61,146 nucleotides of DNA from Lachnospiraceae bacterium (lineage in GTDB: Bacteria > Bacillota > Clostridia > Lachnospirales > Lachnospiraceae), in assembly GCA_026169045.1 (NCBI GenBank), contig JAPFDH010000075.1, positions 1 to 61,146 on the forward strand. Reading direction: 5' to 3'. The position numbers and the translations under genes are program-made. The notes under the pieces are model-generated. The model was given only the letters and a program-made list of their open reading frames with translations, made no database searches and was not told the DNA's origin. Shown here piece by piece: positions 18,853 through 26,306 of this stretch (within the stretch, counting starts at the first letter, position 1; the number at the start of each line of letters is the position of its first letter).

Positions 18853-18949
18853 TTATCCACATAAAATTTTATATATTTTTCACCATTTTTTAGTTATGCA
18901 CCGACTTATCCACATTATCCACAATTTTTGCTTATCCACATGTGGTTAT
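18853..18949 (+). promoter_or_regulatory. Cluster of four perfect DnaA boxes
   Basis: The 9-mer TTATCCACA occurs at 18853-18861, 18906-18914, 18915-18923 and 18932-18940, all in the same orientation; an imperfect inverted copy TGTGGTTAT follows at 18941-18949. The surroundings are very AT-rich. No dnaA or dnaN is adjacent. A fifth perfect box is at 22293-22301. The remaining parts of the long gap 18574-19448 are AT-rich sequence, a palindromic repeat (19142-19306) and the hpf promoter. Confidence 0.75.
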
Positions 18950-19141
18950 CTTGCTTCGCGTAAAACAAACATCTGTTTTGTACAACTTCAATAAACTTTA
19001 TCACTTATCTTCATGTATCTCAAAAAAAACTTGACACATTCTTTTCTTTTTGTATCCTTTCATTTCCATATTTGCTCTTTCAAATTCACTCCGTCGTTTC
19101 CTCTTATTTACAAGAGAATCTCATACTTTTTCACACAAAGT

Positions 19142-19306
19142 GTAACAGTTCAGCCCGCGCCATTCGTAAAACCGCACTGCGTGCTTATTGTGGCTATCGC
19201 CACCGTTTTACTCATTTACAGGCGCTCAGCTCATAGGTCTGACTGGTCGAAAAATTATGCTCGCATAATTTTCTCTCCCGTTACAGCCCTATGGCTGAAC
19301 TGTTAC
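19142..19306. repeat. Palindromic repeat element with 14-bp inverted ends
   Basis: GTAACAGTTCAGCC (19142-19155) is perfectly inverted at 19293-19306. Nested inside are GTAAAAC/GTTTTAC (19166-19172 and 19205-19211) and a hairpin AAATTATGCTCGCATAATTT near 19252-19271. The inner block CATAGGTCTGAC recurs at 7457-7468 next to another GTAACAGTTCAGCC. It has the look of a small non-coding palindromic unit with no coding capacity. Confidence 0.65.
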
Positions 19307-19336
19307 CACAAAGTTGTTTAACAATTTAAAAATCAT

Positions 19337-19364
19337 TTGCAAATTTTCTGTTTTGTGGTATAAT
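19337..19364 (+). promoter_or_regulatory. Probable sigma-A promoter of hpf
   Basis: TTGCAA (19337-19342), a 16-base spacer and TATAAT (19359-19364), 85 bases before the hpf start. Confidence 0.65.
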
Positions 19365-19448
19365 AATAGCAAACAATTACTACCAATTTATTTGGTAAAC
19401 CGGCTTTTAAAGCGGTGATATTAAAACTAACCAAAGGAGTTGATTCGT

Positions 19449-19976
19449 ATGAAATTTATCATCACAGGCAGAAATATTCAGGTTACACCAGGTTTAAAAG
19501 CAGCCGTAGAAGAAAAGTTGGGAAAACTGAAACGTTATTTTTCTTCTGACACTGAAGTTTATGTTACATTAAGCGTTCAGAAGGATTCTCAAAAAATCGA
19601 AGTTACCATTCCGGTAAAGGGCAATATCATCCGCTCTGAGCAGGAAAGTTCTGATATGTATGTTTCCATCGATCTCGTGGAAGAAGTAATCGAACGTCAG
19701 CTCAGACGTTATAAAACAAAACTGACAAGACAGAAACAGAACGCACAGTCTTTCTCTTCTCTGTTTATGGAAGAAGAATACGATGAAGATGAAACCGTTA
19801 AAATCGTAAAGAGCAAACGCTTCGGCGTAAAACCTATGGATCCAGAGGAAGCTTGTATTCAAATGGAGTTATTGGGACATAATTTCTATGTTTTCAGCAA
19901 TGCCGAGACAAATGAAGTCAATGTTGTTTACAAAAGAAAAGATGGTGCATACGGTTTAATTGAACCGGAGTTTTAA
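19449..19976 (+). CDS. hpf: Ribosome hibernation-promoting factor, long form
   Basis: Long-form HPF dimerises 70S ribosomes into 100S particles in stationary phase. The 175-residue protein has the N-terminal ribosome-binding domain (FIITGRNIQVTPGLKAAVEE, about 3-22), a linker (about 100-120) and the C-terminal dimerisation domain (KRFGVKPMDPEEACIQMELL). An ATG at 19449 nine bases after AAAGGAG was chosen over the in-frame TTG at 19440. Confidence 0.95.
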   Translation: MKFIITGRNIQVTPGLKAAVEEKLGKLKRYFSSDTEVYVTLSVQKDSQKIEVTIPVKGNIIRSEQESSDMYVSIDLVEEVIERQLRRYKTKLTRQKQNAQSFSSLFMEEEYDEDETVKIVKSKRFGVKPMDPEEACIQMELLGHNFYVFSNAETNEVNVVYKRKDGAYGLIEPEF

Positions 19977-20013
19977 ATATGGACATGCACTTCCTCCGAA
20001 TATAGACGAAAAA

Positions 20014-20047
20014 TACCGCAAAGCATAAAAGCTTTGCGGCATTTTTT
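20014..20047 (+). terminator. Intrinsic terminator of hpf
   Basis: CCGCAAAGC (20016-20024) pairs with GCTTTGCGG (20031-20039) around a 6-base loop and is followed by CATTTTTT. Confidence 0.88.
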
Positions 20048-20048
20048 A

Positions 20049-20121
20049 TTTACGCGCAGACAACGAGCCATGTGCAGATGCTTGCATACGCACACGGCTG
20101 CTGTCCGCAAACGTGAGCAAC
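20049..20121 (+). repeat. 73-bp dispersed hairpin repeat, copy 1
   Basis: This stretch matches the reverse complement of 47225-47297 at 65 of 73 positions by my count. Its core is a hairpin in which GCCATGTGC faces GCACACGGC around a 12-base loop (AGATGCTTGCATAC region). Both copies lie between genes. It resembles REP-type elements, and it has no coding capacity. Confidence 0.75.
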
Positions 20122-20143
20122 TTGCAAAGCATGTTTCTCATTG

Positions 20144-20187
20144 TTTTAAAAAAAGGACTTTAAAGCATTTGCCTTAAAGTCCTTTTT
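20144..20187 (-). terminator. Intrinsic terminator of the NlpC/P60 gene
   Basis: AAAGGACTTTAA (on the minus strand) pairs with TTAAAGTCCTTT and is followed by a run of seven T on the minus strand, 23 bases after the stop at 20210. Confidence 0.85.
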
Positions 20188-20209
20188 GATATGTATATAT
20201 TCTCTTTTA

Positions 20210-21943
20210 TTATCCTAAAATAGATACATAAGCTGCTGGCTGCTTGTACAATACTGGAGAAGTAATGATACCCAACTCTGGACTAGCTGCATGTACCATC
20301 ATTCCACCACCTACATAAATTGCAACATGATTAATTGCTCCAGGACCACCATTTGCTGTATAGAAAATCAAATCACCTGGCTGTAACTGTTCATAACTAA
20401 TCTGCTTTCCAGCATATACCTGTGTATAAGAAGTTCTTGGGATACTGATTCCGGCAACTCTGCTATAAAGAGTCTGTGTAAATCCGGAACAATCAATGGA
20501 TCCGCCAATGCTCAAATCATTTCCACCATATACATAATTACATTTTCCAACCCAATACAGAGCTTCATTTGCAAGCTGTGTTCTTACATCAGATACTGGA
20601 GCAGAAGGTTCTGTCGGCGGCTCTGTTTCTGGTGCTGTTGTTGTTGGCTGTGTCTCTGGTGCTGTTGTTGTTGGCTGTGTTTCCGGTACGGTTGTTGTTG
20701 GCTGTGTCTCCGGTACAGTCGTAGTCGGCTGTGTTTCCGGTACTGTTGTTGTCGGAGCTTCTGTTTCCGGTACAGTCGTAGTTGGCTGTGTTTCCGGTAC
20801 TGTTGTTGTCGGAGCTTCTGTTTCCGGTACGGTTGTTGTTGGCTGTGTCTCCGGTACGGTTGTTGTTGGAGCCTCTGTCTCAGGAGCTGCTGTTGTTGGA
20901 GCTTCTGTGTCTGACAGACCAGCTTCGTATTCTTCAATCAGAGCACGAACTTCAGCAAGCTTGTCCATTGCTTCTGCTTTACTTTCACCAGCTTTGCTGA
21001 TAACCTCATCCAATCCATATGGCTGAGCTGTCTTCACGATTTCATCAGACAGTTCTACAACATATTCCAGAACTCTTTCTGCTGCATAATACATACCTTC
21101 ATTCATGCTGTTCGGATATTCTGTATTAAAGCAGTATTCAATATCTTTCTGATAACTTTCGATAATAGCTAATTGTTCCTCTATATCAACGGATACTGCG
21201 CCGTCAAATGTCTTTCCAATACTTACATAATCCTGATGAACGTATCCAACGGTTCCATCTGGTGTCTGAACCTTTAAGAATTCACCGTCTTTCTCAATTA
21301 CGATACATTCTTCATTCAAATATACTTTACCAACTATTTCACTTTCTTCATCTGCTGATGCACGTACATTTAAAGATTCTGTTGTGACAACTGCGATTGT
21401 CTGTCCAAGATTTTCTACTTCTTTTTCTGCTTCTTCACCTGTTGTAACATATTCAGCTTTTACATAACCATCTACGCTTCCGGATACTACATGATACCAA
21501 GTACCACCTTCTCCTTCTACTTCTTCCTTAATGGTTACAACTGAATCATTGTAAGCACGTCCTACAATTTCAGATTCAGTAGTAGGCTCTTTTCTGATAT
21601 TCAAAGATCCAACTACCTTGATAACTCCTACCTTGCTTTCTGTATCATTTGCGGAAACAGTCGTAGATTCAATTTCTTTACTTTCTCCTGTAGCTGTTCT
21701 CTGAGATACAGAAGTCTTCTGTTCCTTAACTGCCTGATACGGTGAAGAAACCGTAGGCTTAAGGAATGCCAAAATATCCGCTTCCGGTGAAAGGCTGGTT
21801 GCATAATAATTATTTAAAGCAACTGAAATACCAGCTGCTGCTGTATCTGTCTCTAAAGTTGTTGCACTAACACTAGCTGCATTGCCGAGTACAATTGCAC
21901 CACCCACACAGGCAGCGGTTACTTTAACAAACTTTCTTTTCAT
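20210..21943 (-). CDS. Secreted SH3/NlpC-P60 peptidoglycan hydrolase with repeat linker
   Basis: A 577-residue exported protein, probably a gamma-D-glutamyl-diamino-acid endopeptidase. A signal peptide (about 1-27, ending ASVSA) is followed by two bacterial SH3 domains (about 108-170 and 185-245), a helical segment (250-345), a Thr/Pro/Glu linker of about 100 residues built from TTTVPET repeats (about 350-445), and a C-terminal NlpC/P60 domain. Catalytic Cys485 (IDCSGF), His539 (INHVAIYV) and His551 are present. The linker is an imperfect tandem DNA repeat (about 20610-20910) and may vary in length. WalR-type boxes upstream fit a cell-wall hydrolase. Confidence 0.92.
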   Translation of the reverse strand: MKRKFVKVTAACVGGAIVLGNAASVSATTLETDTAAAGISVALNNYYATSLSPEADILAFLKPTVSSPYQAVKEQKTSVSQRTATGESKEIESTTVSANDTESKVGVIKVVGSLNIRKEPTTESEIVGRAYNDSVVTIKEEVEGEGGTWYHVVSGSVDGYVKAEYVTTGEEAEKEVENLGQTIAVVTTESLNVRASADEESEIVGKVYLNEECIVIEKDGEFLKVQTPDGTVGYVHQDYVSIGKTFDGAVSVDIEEQLAIIESYQKDIEYCFNTEYPNSMNEGMYYAAERVLEYVVELSDEIVKTAQPYGLDEVISKAGESKAEAMDKLAEVRALIEEYEAGLSDTEAPTTAAPETEAPTTTVPETQPTTTVPETEAPTTTVPETQPTTTVPETEAPTTTVPETQPTTTVPETQPTTTVPETQPTTTAPETQPTTTAPETEPPTEPSAPVSDVRTQLANEALYWVGKCNYVYGGNDLSIGGSIDCSGFTQTLYSRVAGISIPRTSYTQVYAGKQISYEQLQPGDLIFYTANGGPGAINHVAIYVGGGMMVHAASPELGIITSPVLYKQPAAYVSILG

Positions 21944-22014
21944 TCTTTACCTCCAAATTATGAAATCCTTTACTAGCCAAACGACAAATTGTATATCAAT
22001 TCTCCCTTATGGCA

Positions 22015-22135
22015 GTTACATGTCTGTCACATTTATTACAGATTTATTACATTTCTCGTTTATTATAGCAAGGGGAGGTCTGTTTGTCAATACTTAATTT
22101 CATATTTTCTATTTATTTATTACAGAAATGTTACA
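22015..22135 (-). promoter_or_regulatory. Array of WalR-type boxes upstream of the hydrolase
   Basis: The WalR consensus is two TGTWAH half-sites with 5 bases between. On the minus strand TGTAAT-N5-TGTAAT occurs at 22035-22051, TGTAAC-N5-TGTAAT at 22119-22135, and a near match TGTGAC-N5-TGTAAC at 22015-22031. The last lies about 21 bases upstream of a TACAAT -10 (21988-21993) with no recognisable -35, as expected for an activated promoter. The remaining gap up to 22292 is AT-rich with further TTACA-like pieces. Confidence 0.6.
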
Positions 22136-22292
22136 TTATATTATTTTTATTTCACACTCTATTTTTCCTTTAAACACAAGGGTTTTACCCTTTCTCATTC
22201 TTGTAACTATTACAACTATTCATTACATATATATTACCAATTGAAGATTTTGCTGTGGAAAACCCGATTATATTTTCTTCATTTTTTTGTAA

Positions 22293-23030
22293 TTATCCAC
22301 AGATCCAGCCTCCGTCCAGACTAACAATCTGTCCAGTCAGGTACGCATTTTTTACTGCCAGATAATACGCCAAATCTGCTACTTCTTCACAGTTTCCCAT
22401 ACGTCCCATTGGAATTTCATCTACCAATGCCTGCCTTTCTTCTTCATCCAAAAAACGATTCATCTCTGTGTCAATTGCTCCACAGGCGATGGCATTTACC
22501 CGAACCATACTGGGACCTACTTCCTGGGCCAAAGCTTTTGTAAATGCATGAATTCCCCCTTTACTGGCTGAATAAACTGCCTCACAAGATGCCCCTGCTA
22601 ATCCCCACACAGAAGAAATATTTACAATGCTGCCGCTTCTTTCTGCGATCATGTCCGGAAGTACCAGCTGTGTAAAATTCATTACAGAATTTAAATTTAC
22701 CTGTAAAATACGGCTCCATTCTTCTGGTTTCATATCCTGAAATAAACCGATATGAGAAATTCCGGCATTATTGATCAGGACGTCTACTCTTCCGAATCGT
22801 TCCTTCACCTTTTCCCACATCTCTTTGCATACTTCATAAGAACTGACATCACCCAAAAACGAAATACAATCACTGTGCAGCTTTAATATTTCCTGTTGGG
22901 TTTCATAAAGTTCTGATTCCCTTTCCCGGCAATTAATTGCCACATTCCATCCTTCTTTGGCAAATCGTATTGCAATGGCCTTCCCAATTCCTCTGGAAGA
23001 TCCTGTCACAATCACAGTTTTTTTTCTCAT
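22293..23030 (-). CDS. SDR-family oxidoreductase, 3-oxoacyl-ACP reductase-like
   Basis: A 245-residue short-chain dehydrogenase. It has the Rossmann loop TGSSRGIGKA (about 8-17), NNAG (about 87-90), catalytic Ser/Tyr/Lys in NISSVWGLAG and YSASKGG, and the closing GQIVSLDGGWI. It is FabG-like, but there are no fatty-acid genes nearby, so the substrate is open. The start at 23030 follows GGAGAG; the frame is open 21 codons further. Confidence 0.87.
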   Translation of the reverse strand: MRKKTVIVTGSSRGIGKAIAIRFAKEGWNVAINCRERESELYETQQEILKLHSDCISFLGDVSSYEVCKEMWEKVKERFGRVDVLINNAGISHIGLFQDMKPEEWSRILQVNLNSVMNFTQLVLPDMIAERSGSIVNISSVWGLAGASCEAVYSASKGGIHAFTKALAQEVGPSMVRVNAIACGAIDTEMNRFLDEEERQALVDEIPMGRMGNCEEVADLAYYLAVKNAYLTGQIVSLDGGWICG

Positions 23031-23146
23031 TCTTTTTCTCTCCGCTCTTTTGCATATTTCTAATTCATTGTTCCATAATAGACAGTGAAGCAAAAAAAGT
23101 TTGTTTTTCTCTGAGCTTCACCAATTCTGATAAAGGAGGGCTTCCT

Positions 23147-23332
23147 ATGATATCCATTAATGAAATGGAATTACAGATGCTTCGTCATCTCATTGTATCC
23201 TGCGAAACCTTTTCCGGAAAAATGGCCAGTTATGCCGAATACGCCCAGACACCGGAATTCAAACAATTCTTCTTAAAATCTGCTGATTCCGCCGCTGAAA
23301 CAAAAAATAAACTATTATCATTTTTAAAATAA
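23147..23332 (+). CDS. Small CotF-like spore coat protein
   Basis: A 61-residue helical protein starting MISINEMELQMLRHLIVSCE after AAAGGAGG. Clostridial genomes often carry such a short protein next to a CotF-like one, as here (15 bases before the next gene). The role is inferred from the neighbour and the helical, Ser/Ala-rich composition. Confidence 0.65.
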   Translation: MISINEMELQMLRHLIVSCETFSGKMASYAEYAQTPEFKQFFLKSADSAAETKNKLLSFLK

Positions 23333-23347
23333 TAGGAGGAAACACTT

Positions 23348-23605
23348 ATGCAAGAAAAAATAATGGTATCCGACACGCTCTTCAGCATCAATGCCACTTT
23401 GCAAAATATGGGAATTATCATCGCCCAAACGGCTAATCCCCAACTTCGTCAGGCATTTATTCAAATCAGAAATGCTGCCGAAACTTCCCAATACGAATTA
23501 TATGAGTTGGCCATAAATCATGGTTATTATGAACCTTCTGTTCAGGCAAACAAGGAAGAACTCCGTCAAATACGAACCATGTTTAATGACCATACACTCA
23601 TCTGA
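23348..23605 (+). CDS. Spore coat protein, CotF family
   Basis: An 85-residue protein with the CotF pattern: MVSDTLFSINATLQNMGIII, then a helical segment with QLRQAFIQIRNAAE, and the YEPSVQANKEE end. CotF-domain proteins belong to the coat of Bacillus and clostridial spores. It is preceded by ATAGGAGG, and the pair with the 61-residue gene suggests one transcript. Confidence 0.78.
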   Translation: MQEKIMVSDTLFSINATLQNMGIIIAQTANPQLRQAFIQIRNAAETSQYELYELAINHGYYEPSVQANKEELRQIRTMFNDHTLI

Positions 23606-23619
23606 CATTCAGCCAATCG

Positions 23620-23997
23620 TTATTTGTCTTTTTGAGGAACAATTTCCAGCCAATATCCATCCGGGTCATTAATAAAATAGATTCCCATCCCGGGATTTTC
23701 ATAACAAATGCATCCCATTTCCTTATGCTTTTTATGAGCTGCTTCCATATCATCCACAGAAAATGCCAGATGAATTTCATTATCCCCAAGATTATAATGA
23801 TCTTTTCCCCAGTCACGTAACCATGTTAATTCCAGCTCGAATCCGGACTTTCCATCTCCCAGATATACTAAAATAAAGCTTCCATCCTGAGCCTCTTTTC
23901 TACGTACTTCTTTTAACCCCAGTGCTTCTTCATAAAAAGCAATGGATTTTTTCAAATCCATAACATTATAGTTGTAATGAACAAATTGAAATTCCAT
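23620..23997 (-). CDS. VOC (glyoxalase/dioxygenase) family protein
   Basis: A 125-residue vicinal-oxygen-chelate protein: YNYNVMDLKKSIAFYEEALG at the N-terminus, HLAFSVDDM in the middle and INDPDGYWLEIVP at the C-terminus. It resembles lactoylglutathione lyase (GloA), with possible metal ligands His, Glu and His/Glu, but the group includes many other enzymes. The start at 23997 follows GAGGATACAACC. It ends the unit begun by the PflX-like gene. Confidence 0.78.
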   Translation of the reverse strand: MEFQFVHYNYNVMDLKKSIAFYEEALGLKEVRRKEAQDGSFILVYLGDGKSGFELELTWLRDWGKDHYNLGDNEIHLAFSVDDMEAAHKKHKEMGCICYENPGMGIYFINDPDGYWLEIVPQKDK

Positions 23998-24014
23998 GGT
24001 TGTATCCTCTCTTT

Positions 24015-24722
24015 CTATTCTTCTACGCAAAATTCCTGTCCAAGTCCGGTAATCTTTACAATCTCACATTCCAGTCCCATCTGTTGTACCTTACGTTCCA
24101 AACCCTCAATAACCGAATAGTCTTCCCAACAGTGCATAGGCACCAATCGATCGGTTTCCACTTTCGCAAGGAAATGCTCGGCACCGTCATAGGCATGTTT
24201 CCCAAGCCTTGGATCCACGGGAACAAATGCAATCTGTACATGTCTTCCCTTGATCTTTTCCAAAATCAAGTCGTACGTTTCCTCCATTTTCCGGTTCCAT
24301 TCCGGTTTTTCTTCCTCCCAGAACCAATCGTTCAAATCTCCGGCATGATAAATCGTTTTGCTGTCAGGCAAAGTCACCAAAAACGCAACTCCTTCATCCG
24401 TAGATTTCAACGTCTCAATCCACATACCGTCCACCATAATTTTTTCCCATGGTTTTATAAAAATACAATGATTCTTCCATTCATCTTCTACACGATCTTC
24501 TGCTATATCAGAAGATAGAAGGAACATTATTTGCTCTTCTTTTTTCTTTAACGTAAAAATCTTCTGTGAATAATGATCACCATGGGCATGACTTACAAAT
24601 ACGTACCATGGCTTACTCTTTGAAAGTTTGGGCAATACACCCTCCACATAATCAAACAAAAGCACACTTTGATCCGTCTCTATCGCAAATCCGCTATGAG
24701 CAATATAAAAAACTTTTTTCAT
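24015..24722 (-). CDS. Metallo-beta-lactamase-fold hydrolase
   Basis: A 235-residue MBL-fold protein with VSHAHGDHYS (about 43-52), HAGDLNDW (about 126-133) and a late PMHCWED segment. It is close to the UlaG/L-ascorbate-6-phosphate lactonase-like group of small hydrolases. The substrate cannot be told. It lies 12 bases after the ybaK-like gene. Confidence 0.8.
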   Translation of the reverse strand: MKKVFYIAHSGFAIETDQSVLLFDYVEGVLPKLSKSKPWYVFVSHAHGDHYSQKIFTLKKKEEQIMFLLSSDIAEDRVEDEWKNHCIFIKPWEKIMVDGMWIETLKSTDEGVAFLVTLPDSKTIYHAGDLNDWFWEEEKPEWNRKMEETYDLILEKIKGRHVQIAFVPVDPRLGKHAYDGAEHFLAKVETDRLVPMHCWEDYSVIEGLERKVQQMGLECEIVKITGLGQEFCVEE

Positions 24723-24734
24723 TTTCTTTTCTTC

Positions 24735-25223
24735 CTATCTCACAATAATATCTTGAAACGTACATTGCGTAGCCTTTTCATAATTCTTTGGTGTCAGCTC
24801 TATCTGCATTCCCAATTTTCCGCCACTGACAATCATCGTTTCCAGCTGTTTAGCCGAACAATCCACCACGGTGGGATACTTTTTCTTCATTCCGATCGCT
24901 GTACACCCGCCACGGATATATCCCGTCACATGATTGATTTCTTTTACATGAATCATTTCAACTGATTTCTCTCCCACTGCCTTTGCTGCTTTTTTTAAAT
25001 CCAATTCCTGATCAATGGGTATGACAAACACATAATATGCCTTTGTTTTTCCTATTGTCACCAATGTTTTATACGTTTTAGCATAGGGAAGCCCCAGCAA
25101 ATCTGCAATGGCAATTCCATCCGTAAATTCATCACACTCATACGTATATTTTCCATATGGGATCCGTTCTTTTTCCAGGATTCTCATCGCGTTTGTTTTA
25201 ATCTCTTTCTCTTTTGCCATCAT
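24735..25223 (-). CDS. ybaK: Cys-tRNA(Pro) deacylase, YbaK/EbsC family
   Basis: A trans-editing factor that hydrolyses mischarged Cys-tRNA(Pro). The 162-residue protein has the family's TNAMRILEKERIPY start, a lysine in KTLVT, and GYIRGGCTAIGMKKKYP. Its start overlaps the stop of the radical SAM gene (ATGATG at 25218-25223), so the two are translationally coupled; either of two adjacent ATG codons may be used. Confidence 0.88.
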   Translation of the reverse strand: MMAKEKEIKTNAMRILEKERIPYGKYTYECDEFTDGIAIADLLGLPYAKTYKTLVTIGKTKAYYVFVIPIDQELDLKKAAKAVGEKSVEMIHVKEINHVTGYIRGGCTAIGMKKKYPTVVDCSAKQLETMIVSGGKLGMQIELTPKNYEKATQCTFQDIIVR

Positions 25224-26152
25224 TCTCTCCCTTCCGCCCGCTCAATTCCCTGATAATCAAAAGCCGGAATAAAACTTTCTTTTGCTGTTTTTCCTTTTTG
25301 TATATATCCATTTACGATACCCAACGATATTGCATAAGAAACAACTTTGTCATATTCGTATGTTGTCAATCGTCTGTTGATTTCCGGATAGTCTGCTGCC
25401 CGCTTAAGCGGCGTATATTGATTCATTAAACTGATATAAATCCGATCCTTATAGGTAGTATACAAATATTCCACTACTTTCATGGAATCCTTGATATAAC
25501 CGGGCATAACCAGATGCCGCACAATGGTTCCTCTCTTCATCATCCCGTCATCGTCAAACTGACATTCTCCTGTCTGACGAACCATTTCTTCTACTGCATT
25601 TTTCGCCACTTCGAAATAATCCGGTGCATGGGAATATTTTGCTGATAAGACAGGACTCATATACTTAAAATCGGGCAGATAAATATCCACGTATTTTTCC
25701 ATTTTGCGCAATGTCTCCACAGTTTCATATCCACTGCAATTATATACCACAGGAATGGATAACCCCTGTTCCTTTGCCAGATCCAATGCCGCAGCAATCT
25801 GCGGAACAAAATGTGTTGGCGTCACCAAATTAATATTGGCTGCATTCTGTTTTTGTAATTCCAGGAATATTTCCGAAAGCCGCTCTATGCTTATCGGCTT
25901 TCCGATCTGACCAGATGCAATCGAAGTATTTTGGCAAAATACACATCGCAAACTGCAGCCGGAAAAGAACACGGTTCCGGAACCACGGGTTCCGGAAATA
26001 CACGGCTCTTCCCACATATGCAACGCTGCCCTGGCGGCCATGATCTGATCTGTCTCCCGACAAAATCCCTTTTCTCCCGCATTTCTGTTTACACGGCAGT
26101 TTCTGGGACAGAGTGTACATTCTTCTAATTCTTCTTTCCAGGTATCCTTCAT
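25220..26152 (-). CDS. Radical SAM protein, PflX/pyruvate-formate-lyase-activase-like
   Basis: A 310-residue radical SAM protein with the cluster motif Cys66, Cys70, Cys73 (GCSLRCVFC) and extra N-terminal Cys residues (CTLCPRNCRVNR) that may hold a second cluster. This is the COG1313 PflX group, related to PFL activase but not shown to activate PFL. No glycyl-radical enzyme is adjacent, so the substrate is unknown. Confidence 0.82.
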   Translation of the reverse strand: MKDTWKEELEECTLCPRNCRVNRNAGEKGFCRETDQIMAARAALHMWEEPCISGTRGSGTVFFSGCSLRCVFCQNTSIASGQIGKPISIERLSEIFLELQKQNAANINLVTPTHFVPQIAAALDLAKEQGLSIPVVYNCSGYETVETLRKMEKYVDIYLPDFKYMSPVLSAKYSHAPDYFEVAKNAVEEMVRQTGECQFDDDGMMKRGTIVRHLVMPGYIKDSMKVVEYLYTTYKDRIYISLMNQYTPLKRAADYPEINRRLTTYEYDKVVSYAISLGIVNGYIQKGKTAKESFIPAFDYQGIERAEGRE

Positions 26153-26219
26153 TCTTCCTCACATTCCGCCGTAAAAACGGCAATTCAATCCCAAACTTAC
26201 CATTCAATATCACTCATAC

Positions 26220-26277
26220 AAAAACGGCATTTGGAAATCCCAATAAGCTGCTGCATGCAGCGGGCTTCCAAATGCCG
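26220..26277 (-). terminator. Intrinsic terminator of ptsI
   Basis: On the minus strand CGGCATTTGGAA pairs with TTCCAAATGCCG and ends in TTTTTG; an inner GCTGC-ATGCAGC hairpin sits in the loop. It is 29 bases after the ptsI stop. Confidence 0.83.
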
Positions 26278-26306
26278 TGTAAACGGACCGAATCCCGTCC
26301 TTTTCC

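Noticed and set aside
18574-19448. Chromosomal replication origin
   Set aside because: DnaA boxes are present, but dnaA, dnaN, rpmH, gyr genes and a clear unwinding element next to them are not; kept as a DnaA-box cluster only.
20580-20940. Tandem repeats as a CRISPR-like or independent repeat locus
   Set aside because: They encode the in-frame TTTVPET linker of the hydrolase, with no spacers.
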